64,000 nt of DNA, taken from contig QKJQ01000024.1 in assembly GCA_003249225.1 (NCBI GenBank), forward strand, positions 23,744 through 87,743, read 5' to 3'. This stretch comes from Clostridia bacterium (GTDB lineage: Bacteria > Bacillota > Clostridia > Lachnospirales > Lachnospiraceae). Position numbers and translations under genes: made by a program. Below are positions 18,589 through 27,429 of the stretch, piece by piece (the stretch's first letter is position 1; every line of letters starts with the position of its first letter). The notes under the pieces are model-generated. The model did no database searches and was not told where the DNA came from. It worked only from the letters and a program-made list of their open reading frames with translations.

Positions 18589-19653
18589 TTACTTCTCTAC
18601 TTCCTTAATCAGCTCATAAATCAGTTCCACGGAATCCTGCAGTTTGCTTTCATTCATTTTTTCCAGATACTTGTCTCTCTTGTCCATGACGGTGTTTACT
18701 GCTTCCAACAGTGTTTCATTGGACAGGTCTTCTTCTCTTAGAACATAGCTGAATCCCTGCTGTTCAAAGGATTCTGCATTCAGGATCTGATCACCGCGGC
18801 TGGCTGCTGCCGATAAAGGAATCAATATGTTTGGTTTGTGAAGTGCTAAAAGTTCACAGATCGCATTCGCACCGGCACGGGATATTACAAGGTCACTCGC
18901 TGCCAGCAGATCTCTCAGTTCATCACTGATGTATTCGAACTGAACATATCCGCTCTTTCCGTTTTGCTTTGCATCCATCTTATTCTTACCGCAAAGATGG
19001 ATTACATAAAAGTATTTTAACAAGGTAGGAAGCAGGTTCCACACACTTTCATTAAGTGCCGCCGATCCTGTACTTCCTCCTACGACAAGCAGAATTGGCT
19101 TTGCATTGTCGAAGCCGCAGAAAGCTCTCCCTCTTTCTGCACTGCCTTCAAATAATTCCTTTCGAATCGGTGTTCCGGTAAGAACTGCTTTTTCTTCCGG
19201 CAGATACTCAAGTGTCTCCGGAAAGTTTGCGCATACCTTTGTAGCCGATGGGATACAGATCTTGTTTGCAAGCCCCGGGGTAAGATCTGATTCATGGATA
19301 ATAACCGGAATTCTGCTATGCTTTGCTGCCAATACGACCGGAACGGCAACAAATCCACCTTTTGAAAATACTACATCCGGCTTTAGCTTCTTCAGTAATT
19401 CTTTGGCCTGCTGATAACCTTTTATAACTCGTACCGGGTCTGTGAAATTCTTCACATCAAAATAACGTCTGAACTTTCCTGATGCAATACCAAAGTATGG
19501 AATTCCTTCCTTTTCAATCAGATCTTTTTCGATTCCAAGATAAGACCCAATGTAAGAAATATCGTACCCCTCTTCTCTTAGTTTTGCAATTAAAGCCAGA
19601 TTTGGAGTAACATGTCCTGCTGTTCCTCCACCGGTCAATACAATTCGTTTCAT
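18589..19653 (-). CDS. murG: UDP-GlcNAc:undecaprenyl-PP-MurNAc-pentapeptide GlcNAc transferase
   Basis: A 354-residue peripheral membrane glycosyltransferase that makes lipid II on the inner leaflet. The N-terminal glycine loop is VLTGGGTAGHVTPNLAL. FSKGGFVAVPVVLAA and PVIIHESDLTPGLANK follow. The donor-site motifs are LLVVGGSTGSAALNE, YISDELRDLLAASDLVISRAGANAICELLAL and AASRGDQILNAE. It starts 24 nt after the TSCPD gene on the same strand. It stands outside a dcw cluster, as in many Clostridia, which often carry such an isolated murG. Confidence 0.95.
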   Translation of the reverse strand: MKRIVLTGGGTAGHVTPNLALIAKLREEGYDISYIGSYLGIEKDLIEKEGIPYFGIASGKFRRYFDVKNFTDPVRVIKGYQQAKELLKKLKPDVVFSKGGFVAVPVVLAAKHSRIPVIIHESDLTPGLANKICIPSATKVCANFPETLEYLPEEKAVLTGTPIRKELFEGSAERGRAFCGFDNAKPILLVVGGSTGSAALNESVWNLLPTLLKYFYVIHLCGKNKMDAKQNGKSGYVQFEYISDELRDLLAASDLVISRAGANAICELLALHKPNILIPLSAAASRGDQILNAESFEQQGFSYVLREEDLSNETLLEAVNTVMDKRDKYLEKMNESKLQDSVELIYELIKEVEK

Positions 19654-19677
19654 ATCCTCTTTCGCCTCCTGGCGGTA

Positions 19678-19923
19678 TTATATTGTTTTTAATGCACGAG
19701 CAAGCTGATCCGGACAGGATGTATTCTTTCTGCCGCAGCGGGTTCCTTCGAGCAGGGAAATCACCTTTTCAACTTCCATACCCTTCACTAGTTTAGAGAT
19801 TCCTGACAGGTTTCCGTCACATCCACCCTTGAATACAACTTCGCTGACAATCTCTTTCCCATCTTTTTCTTCCGTTTCAATATGAATCATACTTGAACAT
19901 ACACCACTGGTTTTAAAGTCCAT
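19678..19923 (-). CDS. Small TSCPD-domain protein (TIGR03905-like)
   Basis: An 81-residue protein carrying the name-giving motif C-G-R-K-N-T-S-C-P-D-Q-L near the C-terminus, plus cysteines at FKGGCDGNL and SGVCSS. The TSCPD domain also occurs at the end of class II-type ribonucleotide reductases; the free-standing small form is common in Clostridia and of unknown function, with a metal or redox role suspected. A CCTCCT-complement ribosome site precedes it. Probably co-transcribed with murG. Confidence 0.85.
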   Translation of the reverse strand: MDFKTSGVCSSMIHIETEEKDGKEIVSEVVFKGGCDGNLSGISKLVKGMEVEKVISLLEGTRCGRKNTSCPDQLARALKTI

Positions 19924-20290
19924 TTCCTTGTGTTTCCTCCTGTTTGAACCGCAAAGTGACGGTTCCGTTGTTAAATTATTTGCTTCCCCATTGTATAACA
20001 GTCTACCTTAATATGCAAATGCATTTTATGCCTCTTTACAAGACTGCTCTCATAAGGTACAATTCTAACCAATTACATAATCATGCAGGTGAGGCTCTTA
20101 TCACTGCCTGAATGATTACGGTTAATGACTTTTGTCCAATTATCATACCTGTATATAATGATGTTGGGGCAAACGGTATTTTGTCATGCAAGCATGACTC
20201 ACACGACCTTTTGACCCTGGTACCATATAATAGGAAGAAACATGGCAAAAGGACACAATAAATACAAGCCACGGGCTGATCGGAGGGACC
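19924..20290. other. Intergenic region upstream of the PTS-IIC-like gene, with a perfect palindrome
   Basis: No gene seen. A 16-bp sequence GTCATGC-AA-GCATGAC at 20183-20198 is a perfect 7-bp inverted repeat. A TATAAT box lies at 20226-20231 without a good -35. The palindrome is therefore placed where a regulator could overlap the promoter of the transporter at 20291. A short inverted repeat GAACCG/CGGTTC (19946-19965) precedes the TSCPD gene. Confidence 0.4.
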
Positions 20291-21430
20291 ATGTCTTCAA
20301 AGATAAGTAAACAAACAAAGAAAAAATCATCAACGTCGTCAAAAGTAAAATCCCTGCTTCATCACATTTTTATTGACGGACTCAGCGGTATGGCTCTTGG
20401 TCTTTTCGCCACCCTGATCATCGGTACGATCATCAGCCGACTTGGTATCCTGCTTCGTGATGCCAGCGATGTGCCGTTCCTTATGACATCCGGCACGCTT
20501 TTATTCACCATGGGCAAAGTAGCTGCTTCTCTCACCGGTGCAGGTATCGGTTGTGGTGTGGCGTATAAATACAAAGCTTCTCCTCTCGTATTGCTTGGCG
20601 CTGCGACCGCCGGCATGGTCGGTGCTTTTGCAAGCAAGATCCTTGGGGCATCTCTTTTAAATGATACAGCAGTCATCGTATCGTATGCAGGTCCCGGCGA
20701 ACCGCTTGGTGCCTTCATAGCATCCTATGCTGCTATTGAAATCGGCCAAAGAGTATCCGGAAAAACAAAAGTCGATATTCTTATTACGCCCTTCGTTACC
20801 ATTGTATCCGGCTCTGTCATTGGACTTTTGATCGGACCTCCGATCTCCTCTTTTATTACTTGGCTCGGTTCCGTAATCAACTGGGGTGCTGAACAGCAGC
20901 CTTTCCTTGTCGGAATTATTGTGTCTGTTTTAATGGGAATTATCCTGACCCTGCCGATCAGTTCTGCAGCCATCGGTATTTCGCTTGGATTATCCGGAAT
21001 CGCCGCAGGTGCTGCTGCTGTTGGATGCTGCTGCCACATGATCGGTTTTGCTGTTGCAAGTTATAAGGATAACAAAACTGGCGGTCTGCTTGCCCAGGGA
21101 CTCGGTACCAGTATGCTGCAGATGCCGAATATCCTTCGAAAGCCGATTATTGCCGTTCCGTCTATTGTTGCAAGCGCGATTCTTGGTCCGATTTCTACCA
21201 CACTGCTTCAAATGACGAACAATCCGACCGGATCCGGTATGGGAACCTCAGGTCTTGTTGGCCAGATTATGGCATTCGAAACAATGGCTCCGGATCTTGG
21301 TGCAGGAATGGCACTTTTCCAGATTGTTCTGATGCATATAGCACTGCCGGCACTGATTGCTTTCCTTGTATCTTTCGTACTTCGTAAGCGTCAGCTCATT
21401 CTTCCGGGAGACATGAAATTAGACATCTGA
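20291..21430 (+). CDS. PTS-EIIC-type membrane transporter (PTS_EIIC_2 family)
   Basis: A 379-residue, very hydrophobic protein with roughly nine or ten membrane segments rich in Gly, Ala and Ser. Family-like stretches are GAGIGCGVAYKYKASPLVLL, ITLPISSAAIGISLGLSG, AVGCCCHMIGFAVASYKDN and NNPTGSGMGTSGLVGQI. Free-standing EIIC_2 proteins lack the EIIA/EIIB phosphorylation domains and their cargo is not known; some may be exporters or regulators. A GGAGGG site precedes the ATG. The next gene, a glycerophosphodiesterase, follows after 84 nt on the same strand. Confidence 0.8.
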   Translation: MSSKISKQTKKKSSTSSKVKSLLHHIFIDGLSGMALGLFATLIIGTIISRLGILLRDASDVPFLMTSGTLLFTMGKVAASLTGAGIGCGVAYKYKASPLVLLGAATAGMVGAFASKILGASLLNDTAVIVSYAGPGEPLGAFIASYAAIEIGQRVSGKTKVDILITPFVTIVSGSVIGLLIGPPISSFITWLGSVINWGAEQQPFLVGIIVSVLMGIILTLPISSAAIGISLGLSGIAAGAAAVGCCCHMIGFAVASYKDNKTGGLLAQGLGTSMLQMPNILRKPIIAVPSIVASAILGPISTTLLQMTNNPTGSGMGTSGLVGQIMAFETMAPDLGAGMALFQIVLMHIALPALIAFLVSFVLRKRQLILPGDMKLDI

Positions 21431-21514
21431 TTTCACAGGAACTAACAAAGATTTTATTTGCATTTCAATATGTAAAGTATTACAATTTCTACGTTATCTG
21501 AAAGGAGATATCGT

Positions 21515-22348
21515 ATGACTGCCGTATACATCATTCTTGGAATTTTGCTCATTTTATTTCTGATATTCTTGTTTTTAATAGCACCAAAGCGTCCCTCCAG
21601 AGAGCTTACCGAACCTTTTATGAACCGCAATTATGCACACCGCGGACTACATAGCAAGGACAAAAAGAAGCCGGAGAATTCGATGTCGGCTTTTGCGGCT
21701 GCTGTTGAGGCCGGGTACGGAATCGAACTGGACATACAGTTTTCAAAAGACGACCAGATCGTTGTCTTTCATGATGACACCTTAAAAAGAGTATGTAAAG
21801 CCGAAGGCGAGGTTTGCGATTATACTTATGAAGAATTACAGGCATTCCACCTGCACAAAACAAAAGAGACCATTCCTTTGTTTCAAGATGTCTTAACCCT
21901 GGTGGATGGAAAAGTCCCTCTGATCGTTGAGCTAAAGAATGGGAAGAAGAATGATCTGCTCTGTGAGAAAAGCCTTGCAATGCTTCGTACCTACCATGGG
22001 CCGTTCTGTGTCGAGAGCTTTCAACCGCTGATTGTCGGCTGGTTCAAAAAGCATGCTCCGGATCTCTTACGCGGTCAGCTCAGTGCATCCGCCAAGGAAC
22101 TGCGGGAAGACATGTCACCGTTTCTCGCTTTTGGACTAAGCCATGTTCTGTCAAACTTTTATGCCAGACCTCATTTTATCGCATATCACACGAAAAAGAA
22201 TTCGCTGCCGGTCAAGCTAAGTGAAGCCCTCGGAGCCATGCGAGTCGTATGGACTTCTAAAGATGAATCAGCGGCCGGATCGTTGGAAATAAAGAACGAT
22301 GCCGTTATCTTTGAGAGATACTTACCGGCACCGGTCTATAAAAAATAA
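21515..22348 (+). CDS. Membrane-anchored glycerophosphodiester phosphodiesterase family protein
   Basis: A 277-residue protein: a hydrophobic N-terminal segment (YIILGILLILFLIFLFLI) followed by a GDPD TIM barrel. Active-site motifs are AHRGLHSKDKKKPENSMSAF (His-Arg, Glu-Asn), GIELDIQFSKDDQIVVFHDD (Glu, Asp and His), and VELKNG. It should hydrolyse glycerophosphodiesters to glycerol 3-phosphate and an alcohol, or a related phosphodiester. AAAGGAGAT upstream of the ATG. It converges on rapZ with only 2 nt between the stops. Confidence 0.85.
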   Translation: MTAVYIILGILLILFLIFLFLIAPKRPSRELTEPFMNRNYAHRGLHSKDKKKPENSMSAFAAAVEAGYGIELDIQFSKDDQIVVFHDDTLKRVCKAEGEVCDYTYEELQAFHLHKTKETIPLFQDVLTLVDGKVPLIVELKNGKKNDLLCEKSLAMLRTYHGPFCVESFQPLIVGWFKKHAPDLLRGQLSASAKELREDMSPFLAFGLSHVLSNFYARPHFIAYHTKKNSLPVKLSEALGAMRVVWTSKDESAAGSLEIKNDAVIFERYLPAPVYKK

Positions 22349-22350
22349 GT

Positions 22351-23241
22351 TTAGTTACTCGAGGGGACTCCATGGAGTCCTCTTTCTATATCTCTGTGTT
22401 CCGCGCCTGTCCGGAAACCCTTCTTTTGAAGAAATTCTTTCAGCATTTCGGCAAACAGTACAGAACGATGCTTTCCGCCCGTACAGCCAAACGCTATGAC
22501 CAGCTGACTTTTCCCCTCCTGCACAAACAGAGGGATAAGAAATTCGATCATATCACAGATTTTTGAAAAATACTCCCTGCTTTCTTCAAACTTCAGAACA
22601 TACTCACGAATGCATTCATCCTTTCCGGTAAAATCGCGAAGCTCCGGTAAATAAAAAGGATTCGGCAGGCATCGCACATCAAATACCAGATCCGCTTCTG
22701 CCGGTAGTCCATTCTTAAAACCAAAAGACAGCATCTGAACCAGAAGAGCATTTTCCTTACTGTGATCTGCCAGAATGGAAAGCATGCGTTCTCTCAGCTG
22801 TGCCGGGAGTAGTCTTGTGGTATCAATTACATAATCGGAGATTTCTTTCGTTGCCTCCATAAGTTCCCGCTCCTGCTGTATGGCAGACTGCAGGGTCTGT
22901 TTGGATTCTTCGATCAGCGGATGTACTCGCCTTGTTTCCTTATAACGCTTAATGAGCACTTTATCTTCTGCATCAAGATATAAAATATGGTAAGGGTACT
23001 CTTTCTTTTTTAATTCTTCCATCGCCTCAAAAAATTCATGGAACATCGCCTTGCCACGAACGTCAACAACAGTCGCGATTTTTTTTGCTTCCTTATTCTC
23101 TGTCATCCCATAAAGATCGGCAAAATTTACTAGAAATTTTGGTGGGAGATTATCCACGCAGTAGTATCCCATATCTTCCAGTATATCCATTGCCCGGGAC
23201 TTTCCTGCTCCGGACATTCCTGTTACAATTACCAATGCCAT
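22351..23241 (-). CDS. rapZ: RapZ/YvcJ-family nucleotide-binding protein
   Basis: A 296-residue P-loop protein. Walker A is GMSGAGKS at residues 8-15; the C-terminal RNA-binding domain contains FGCTGGKHRSVLFAE. In Proteobacteria RapZ guides RNase E to GlmZ; in Firmicutes YvcJ hydrolyses GTP and its precise role is unclear. Here it is not followed by the common yvcK-whiA pair, so it stands alone. The upstream gene is divergent. Confidence 0.92.
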   Translation of the reverse strand: MALVIVTGMSGAGKSRAMDILEDMGYYCVDNLPPKFLVNFADLYGMTENKEAKKIATVVDVRGKAMFHEFFEAMEELKKKEYPYHILYLDAEDKVLIKRYKETRRVHPLIEESKQTLQSAIQQERELMEATKEISDYVIDTTRLLPAQLRERMLSILADHSKENALLVQMLSFGFKNGLPAEADLVFDVRCLPNPFYLPELRDFTGKDECIREYVLKFEESREYFSKICDMIEFLIPLFVQEGKSQLVIAFGCTGGKHRSVLFAEMLKEFLQKKGFRTGAEHRDIERGLHGVPSSN

Positions 23242-23395
23242 AGTATGCCTCCCATTTAACTTTACAAAATAAAATTTCCTGCCGCATTCCCCTTGACTAA
23301 AAAAGATTATATTTTTCCTGTTTCAAATTCGAAAGGTATATGATACACTATATAAAATATCCAAACGACCACATTACACGAAAGGCGGTTATTTT

Positions 23396-23899
23396 ATGCA
23401 ATCTACAGGTTTTCCAATGATTTATCGAAAACGTTATGTTCCCAATGAGCTTATCGCTTTAAAAGATGATATCATTTTAACTTATACAGATGAACTTATG
23501 ATTACACGCTGGAACGCATTAAAACCAAGAAAAGATATTGCACGCGGTGTTTCTGCCTATTTTATCGATAAAGGAATTAAAGTCAGTAAGATCTATGACA
23601 AAAATGATGCAATTGTTTACTGGTATTGTGATATCATTCAGACAACACAAGGAACGGAACCGGGCACTCTTATCTTTGAGGATCTGCTGATTGATGTTAT
23701 CGTTTACGAGGATGGCAGAGTTCAGGTCGTTGATGTTGCAGAAGCCGCAGATGCTTGCGAAGAAGGCATACTATCGACGAACCTTCTAATCAAGGCCCTA
23801 CGTATTTTCGATTCACTGATGTCCATCATCCATACTGGTGGTTTCTTTGAACTTCAGGAAGTCATAAACAAAGCAGAATCTCAGTCTTCAAGCATCTGA
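23396..23899 (+). CDS. DUF402 protein, probable nucleoside di/triphosphatase-like
   Basis: A 167-residue protein. The DUF402 domain is visible as SAYFIDKGIKVSKIYDKNDA, YWYCDIIQ, FEDLLIDVIVYEDGRVQVVD and AADACEEGILS. Relatives such as Ntdp of Staphylococcus hydrolyse nucleoside di- and triphosphates using acidic residues placed like those in YCDI and DLLIDV. GAAAGGCGG precedes the ATG. A possible -35 TTGACT lies at 23294, but no convincing -10 pairs with it. The 3' end overlaps the end of rpiB by 19 bp, tail to tail. Confidence 0.8.
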   Translation: MQSTGFPMIYRKRYVPNELIALKDDIILTYTDELMITRWNALKPRKDIARGVSAYFIDKGIKVSKIYDKNDAIVYWYCDIIQTTQGTEPGTLIFEDLLIDVIVYEDGRVQVVDVAEAADACEEGILSTNLLIKALRIFDSLMSIIHTGGFFELQEVINKAESQSSSI

Positions 23900-24309
23900 A
23901 CACGTCTTGCATGACGATCGACTCCTGAGAACGGTGTCGTCAGAAAGATGTCTACGATCTTCAGCGCAAGCCCGGCTCCGATCACGCGGCCTCCCATTGC
24001 AAGGATGTTCGCATCGTTATGTTGTCTGGTCGCTTCCGCGCTGAAGCAATCATGGCAGAGAGCTGCACGTACGCCTTTTACTTTATTTGCTGCAATGGAT
24101 ATACCGATACCGGTTCCACAGATCAGAATTCCACAGTCACATTCATTCGATGCCACAGCGTTGGCTACTTTTTTTCCATAGACCGGATAATCAACAGAAT
24201 CCGTTGAATATGTTCCGTAGTCTTTATACTGGTATCCTTTCTCATCCAGATACTTTTTCACTTCCTGCATTAATTCAAATCCTGCCTGGTCACAACCTAA
24301 TCCTATCAT
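23881..24309 (-). CDS. rpiB: Ribose-5-phosphate isomerase B
   Basis: A 142-residue sugar isomerase. Motifs: GLGCDQAGFELMQEVKKYL at the substrate loop (Asp and the following segment), DYPVYGKKVANAVA, CGILICGTGIGISIAANK with the catalytic Cys, RAALCHDCFSAEATRQHNDAN, and the C-terminal FSGVDRHARRV. It interconverts ribose 5-phosphate and ribulose 5-phosphate, or allose/galactose phosphates in related enzymes. It follows tsaC on the same strand after 163 nt, an arrangement similar to the Bacillus ywlC-ywlE-ywlF locus without ywlE. Confidence 0.93.
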   Translation of the reverse strand: MIGLGCDQAGFELMQEVKKYLDEKGYQYKDYGTYSTDSVDYPVYGKKVANAVASNECDCGILICGTGIGISIAANKVKGVRAALCHDCFSAEATRQHNDANILAMGGRVIGAGLALKIVDIFLTTPFSGVDRHARRVQMLED

Positions 24310-24472
24310 TTCTTTTCCTCCGTTATTCCTATGTGTCTCACTATTTTATGGCATGTTTTGATAACAATATGCCAAGATCAGCTTTTTTATTAATTTCATT
24401 TTCTTATCTGTTTTCGTCGTTCATACTTACAGGAACCGACTGACTATCCTTATCCTTCTCTCTATGCTTCCA

Positions 24473-25546
24473 TTATACTTTCTCAATATTATATCCAGCC
24501 GCCTTCATCAGACGGTTCATGATAGCATGTCCTAGCCGGTTATCCGTAAAACTCTCTGAATAGATATACTCCGCATGCAATGAATCAAATTCGCGCAGTA
24601 TTTGGAACAGATGAGCGGCTATCGCTTCTTCATCATACCGGCTCCCGATTGACCTTATCATACCACCTATGTAGGAATCCTTTGTTTCTTCTGTTGCAAT
24701 AATCCCAACCAACGCTCCTTCTTTCATCTTCTCAGCAATTTTCTGATTAATACAACTGATGACAGAAGAACTTTCACCTTCGTAGATCGTAAGCTGGCCC
24801 TTAGGGGCATAATGACGGTACTTCATTCCGGGTGCTTTGGCAACAACCGCAGCTCCTTCTTCTTTTTTTGTCTTCATGATTCCTTTATCCACACGAACTT
24901 TACCAATGCAGTTTTCAAGCTGTTGTTTTGTTATATATCCCGGCCGAAGAATGACTGGAATTTTTTCTGTCAGATCAAGAATTGTTGATTCCAGCCCGAT
25001 GCGGACCGGGCCACCATCCACCACCATTTCGATCCTTCCGTTCAGATCTTCCATTACATGTTCTGCACAGGTTGTACTTGGTCTTCCGGATGCATTCGCA
25101 CTCGGTGCTGCAATATAGCAGCCAGACAAGCGAATGATAGCCTGTGCTATCTCATCCGACGGAAAACGGATTGCAACCGTATCAAGTCCTCCCGTCGTAC
25201 TCTTTGGTACCACGTCACTTTTTTTAAGAATCATTGTCAGCGGTCCGGGCCAGAATTCCTTCGCCAGCTGATAGGCCGCATCCGGAATATCAACAGCCAG
25301 AAAAGACAATGCGGCAACGTCTGCAATGTGGACTATCAAAGGATTATCCGAAGGCCTTCCTTTTGCCTCATAGATCCTTTTTGCCGCAGATGCATCTAAT
25401 GCATCACCGCCAAGGCCATACACGGTTTCTGTCGGAAATGCCACAAGCTTTCCCTCTCTGATGATAGAAGCCGCTTCCCGTAATTCTTCTTCATTAACAT
25501 TTTTCCTGTCTATAATAATATGTTTTGTTTCCACTTCATTCTCCAT
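24473..25546 (-). CDS. tsaC: L-threonylcarbamoyladenylate synthase (Sua5-type)
   Basis: A 357-residue enzyme making threonylcarbamoyl-AMP for the t6A37 modification of tRNAs. The N-terminal YrdC domain shows GKLVAFPTETVYGLGGDA, KGRPSDNPLIVHI, PGPLTMIL and APSANASGRPSTT. A linker with PGMKYRHYAPKG leads to the C-terminal Sua5 domain, so this is the long form. It precedes rpiB. No typical ribosome site is needed to decide the start, because upstream sequence leaves the conserved region immediately. Confidence 0.93.
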   Translation of the reverse strand: MENEVETKHIIIDRKNVNEEELREAASIIREGKLVAFPTETVYGLGGDALDASAAKRIYEAKGRPSDNPLIVHIADVAALSFLAVDIPDAAYQLAKEFWPGPLTMILKKSDVVPKSTTGGLDTVAIRFPSDEIAQAIIRLSGCYIAAPSANASGRPSTTCAEHVMEDLNGRIEMVVDGGPVRIGLESTILDLTEKIPVILRPGYITKQQLENCIGKVRVDKGIMKTKKEEGAAVVAKAPGMKYRHYAPKGQLTIYEGESSSVISCINQKIAEKMKEGALVGIIATEETKDSYIGGMIRSIGSRYDEEAIAAHLFQILREFDSLHAEYIYSESFTDNRLGHAIMNRLMKAAGYNIEKV

Positions 25547-25692
25547 TCAGGCCTAAAACTTCTACCCCATTCTAGCTTGATTAATCAATAAAATCAAGTG
25601 TTAATAATACCTGCACTGCAGCACGGCCAAAAACCTTATGTTCATACAACTCAAAACAAGTTCCTGAGGGTAACATGACAAGATAGAATATA

Positions 25693-25721
25693 TTGACTTT
25701 TCGTGATGCAGTTGGTACAAT
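25693..25721 (+). promoter_or_regulatory. Promoter of the diguanylate cyclase gene
   Basis: TTGACT (25693-25698), 17-bp spacer, TACAAT (25716-25721). The rest of 25547-25782 holds nothing else recognisable. Confidence 0.7.
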
Positions 25722-25812
25722 TTACCCATAAGGAATGTATTACTTTGCTTAATGTAATATATTTCTATTTCATTCTCATTTCATGTACTTTGTGAAATTT
25801 TGCGAGGTGTTT

Positions 25813-27348
25813 ATGGGCAGACAAACTCTAAAAAAACGGACCGTATCAACCAAATTCCTACGGTTTTCTTTGATCTTTTTCAGCATGCTGCTTACTGTCG
25901 GTATGATATATTTTTTTACTGTATCTCGGAAATCACTCACACAGGAAAGTAAACTGAATACGATCGATTCCGTTCAGCGTATTGTACAGGAAAAAAATTA
26001 TCTTCTCACCTTGTTTTTGGAAGATGGATTTCGTTATTCCGAATCGATTGCGACTTTTGTTATGCAGGATGACATTTTTGACCTTTCAGAAGGAATCGCA
26101 CTGGCTAATGCAACAAACAAGGACTCCCATCAATCGATTAATTTTTTTGATACAGAAGGTAATCTTGCAATTGCAAACGAAAGCATGCAAAGTTCTATTT
26201 CCGATTCCTCCTACTTTCAAACTGTTATGGATGGAGAAAGAACGATTACAAACATTTTATTCTATTCTGAAGAAGATATGCACCCGCCGATGATTTCATT
26301 GCTGGTTCCCATAAAGGCATCGGATGGGTCTGTTCATGGCGGTGTTATTTATTCCTACACCATTCCAGAGATGGAACAAAAGCTGACCAGTGAATCTCTT
26401 TTGTCCCTTGGCAATCTGATACTGATCGATCGTGAAAAGAAAATTCTGTTTGGTATTGATTTTTTCCAGACGAGTGATAACTTTTTTGATTCCTCAAAAG
26501 AATACTTTAATAATTTCAACGAAACCCTTCAGTCTGATATGATTAATAACATTGACCAGATGATGGGTGGTTATGTAGAATTTGAATCAAATAGTCAAAA
26601 TCTGGTTATGATATATGAAAGCAATGAATTATCCGGCTGGACACTTGTGAACCTTCTTTATGAAGATGACCTTAACGACTACACCAATGCTATCCTGAAA
26701 AATTATCTTCGCATTTTTGCTACAGGAATTACACTGGTTATTCTACTCTACAGTTTTATTCTTCTGCTGTCCTTCAAATTACTCAGTACCATCGATCATC
26801 GACGCAGAACTCTGGAACATGAAAAAGAAGAGCTTTCTGATAAGACAATGAAAGACTCCATGACAAAACTGCTGAACAAAAGCTCAGGAATGGAAATCAT
26901 CAACTCAATCATTGAGGGGTCCACACCCGATCATAAACATGCTTTATTTTTTATTGATATTGATAATTTCAAGAAAATCAATGATACCTACGGACATGAT
27001 CTTGGTGATGAGGCAATTATGAACCTCAGCGACTATCTGCGAAGGAACTTTCGTTCCCATGATGTCATAACACGATTTGGAGGCGATGAATTTGTCGTCT
27101 TTGTTCAAAACTTTCCGGATGCCAAAGTCATTCCTATCCTGGCAGATCGTCTTTGCATGCTCATTGAAGAATCGAACCGTGGAAGCAAAATAAAATTCAC
27201 GATCAGTATTGGTATCTCCATGTATCCGACTCATGCAACGAATTATGATGGAATGGTTGCCTGCGCCGACAAAGCTCTTTATGTATCAAAAAACAGTGGG
27301 AAAAATAAATATACTATTTATAACCCATTAATGGATTCCGAAGAATAA
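25813..27348 (+). CDS. Membrane diguanylate cyclase with extracellular sensor
   Basis: A 511-residue signalling protein. Transmembrane helix 1 is at about residues 15-40, an extracytoplasmic dCache-like sensor at about 45-290, and helix 2 at about 300-325 (GITLVILLYSFILLLSF). A coiled linker and a GGDEF domain follow. The GGDEF motif is intact (RFGGDEFVVF, 423-427), with DSMTKLLNK and IDIDNFKKINDTYGHDLGD also conserved, so c-di-GMP synthesis is predicted. Start at 25813 (MGRQTLKKR), behind GAGGTG, rather than the unsupported ATG at 25783. It has its own promoter and a shared terminator. Confidence 0.9.
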   Translation: MGRQTLKKRTVSTKFLRFSLIFFSMLLTVGMIYFFTVSRKSLTQESKLNTIDSVQRIVQEKNYLLTLFLEDGFRYSESIATFVMQDDIFDLSEGIALANATNKDSHQSINFFDTEGNLAIANESMQSSISDSSYFQTVMDGERTITNILFYSEEDMHPPMISLLVPIKASDGSVHGGVIYSYTIPEMEQKLTSESLLSLGNLILIDREKKILFGIDFFQTSDNFFDSSKEYFNNFNETLQSDMINNIDQMMGGYVEFESNSQNLVMIYESNELSGWTLVNLLYEDDLNDYTNAILKNYLRIFATGITLVILLYSFILLLSFKLLSTIDHRRRTLEHEKEELSDKTMKDSMTKLLNKSSGMEIINSIIEGSTPDHKHALFFIDIDNFKKINDTYGHDLGDEAIMNLSDYLRRNFRSHDVITRFGGDEFVVFVQNFPDAKVIPILADRLCMLIEESNRGSKIKFTISIGISMYPTHATNYDGMVACADKALYVSKNSGKNKYTIYNPLMDSEE

Positions 27349-27406
27349 CGATAGAATAGAAAAGAGGGAGATTCTCAATCGTCTCCCTCTTTTAATCTAT
27401 CGTTAT
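27345..27406. terminator. Large bidirectional terminator
   Basis: Nested inverted repeat: outer arms ATAACGATAGA/TCTATCGTTAT and inner arms AAAAGAGGGAGA/TCTCCCTCTTTT. It lies between the converging diguanylate cyclase and GH18 genes and overlaps the last codon and stop of the cyclase. Confidence 0.85.
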
Positions 27407-27429
27407 TCTTTTCTTACTTTTCCTTCGTC

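Noticed and set aside
22372..24443. Several plus-strand frames opposite rapZ and rpiB
   Set aside because: They are shadows of well-recognised genes on the other strand.
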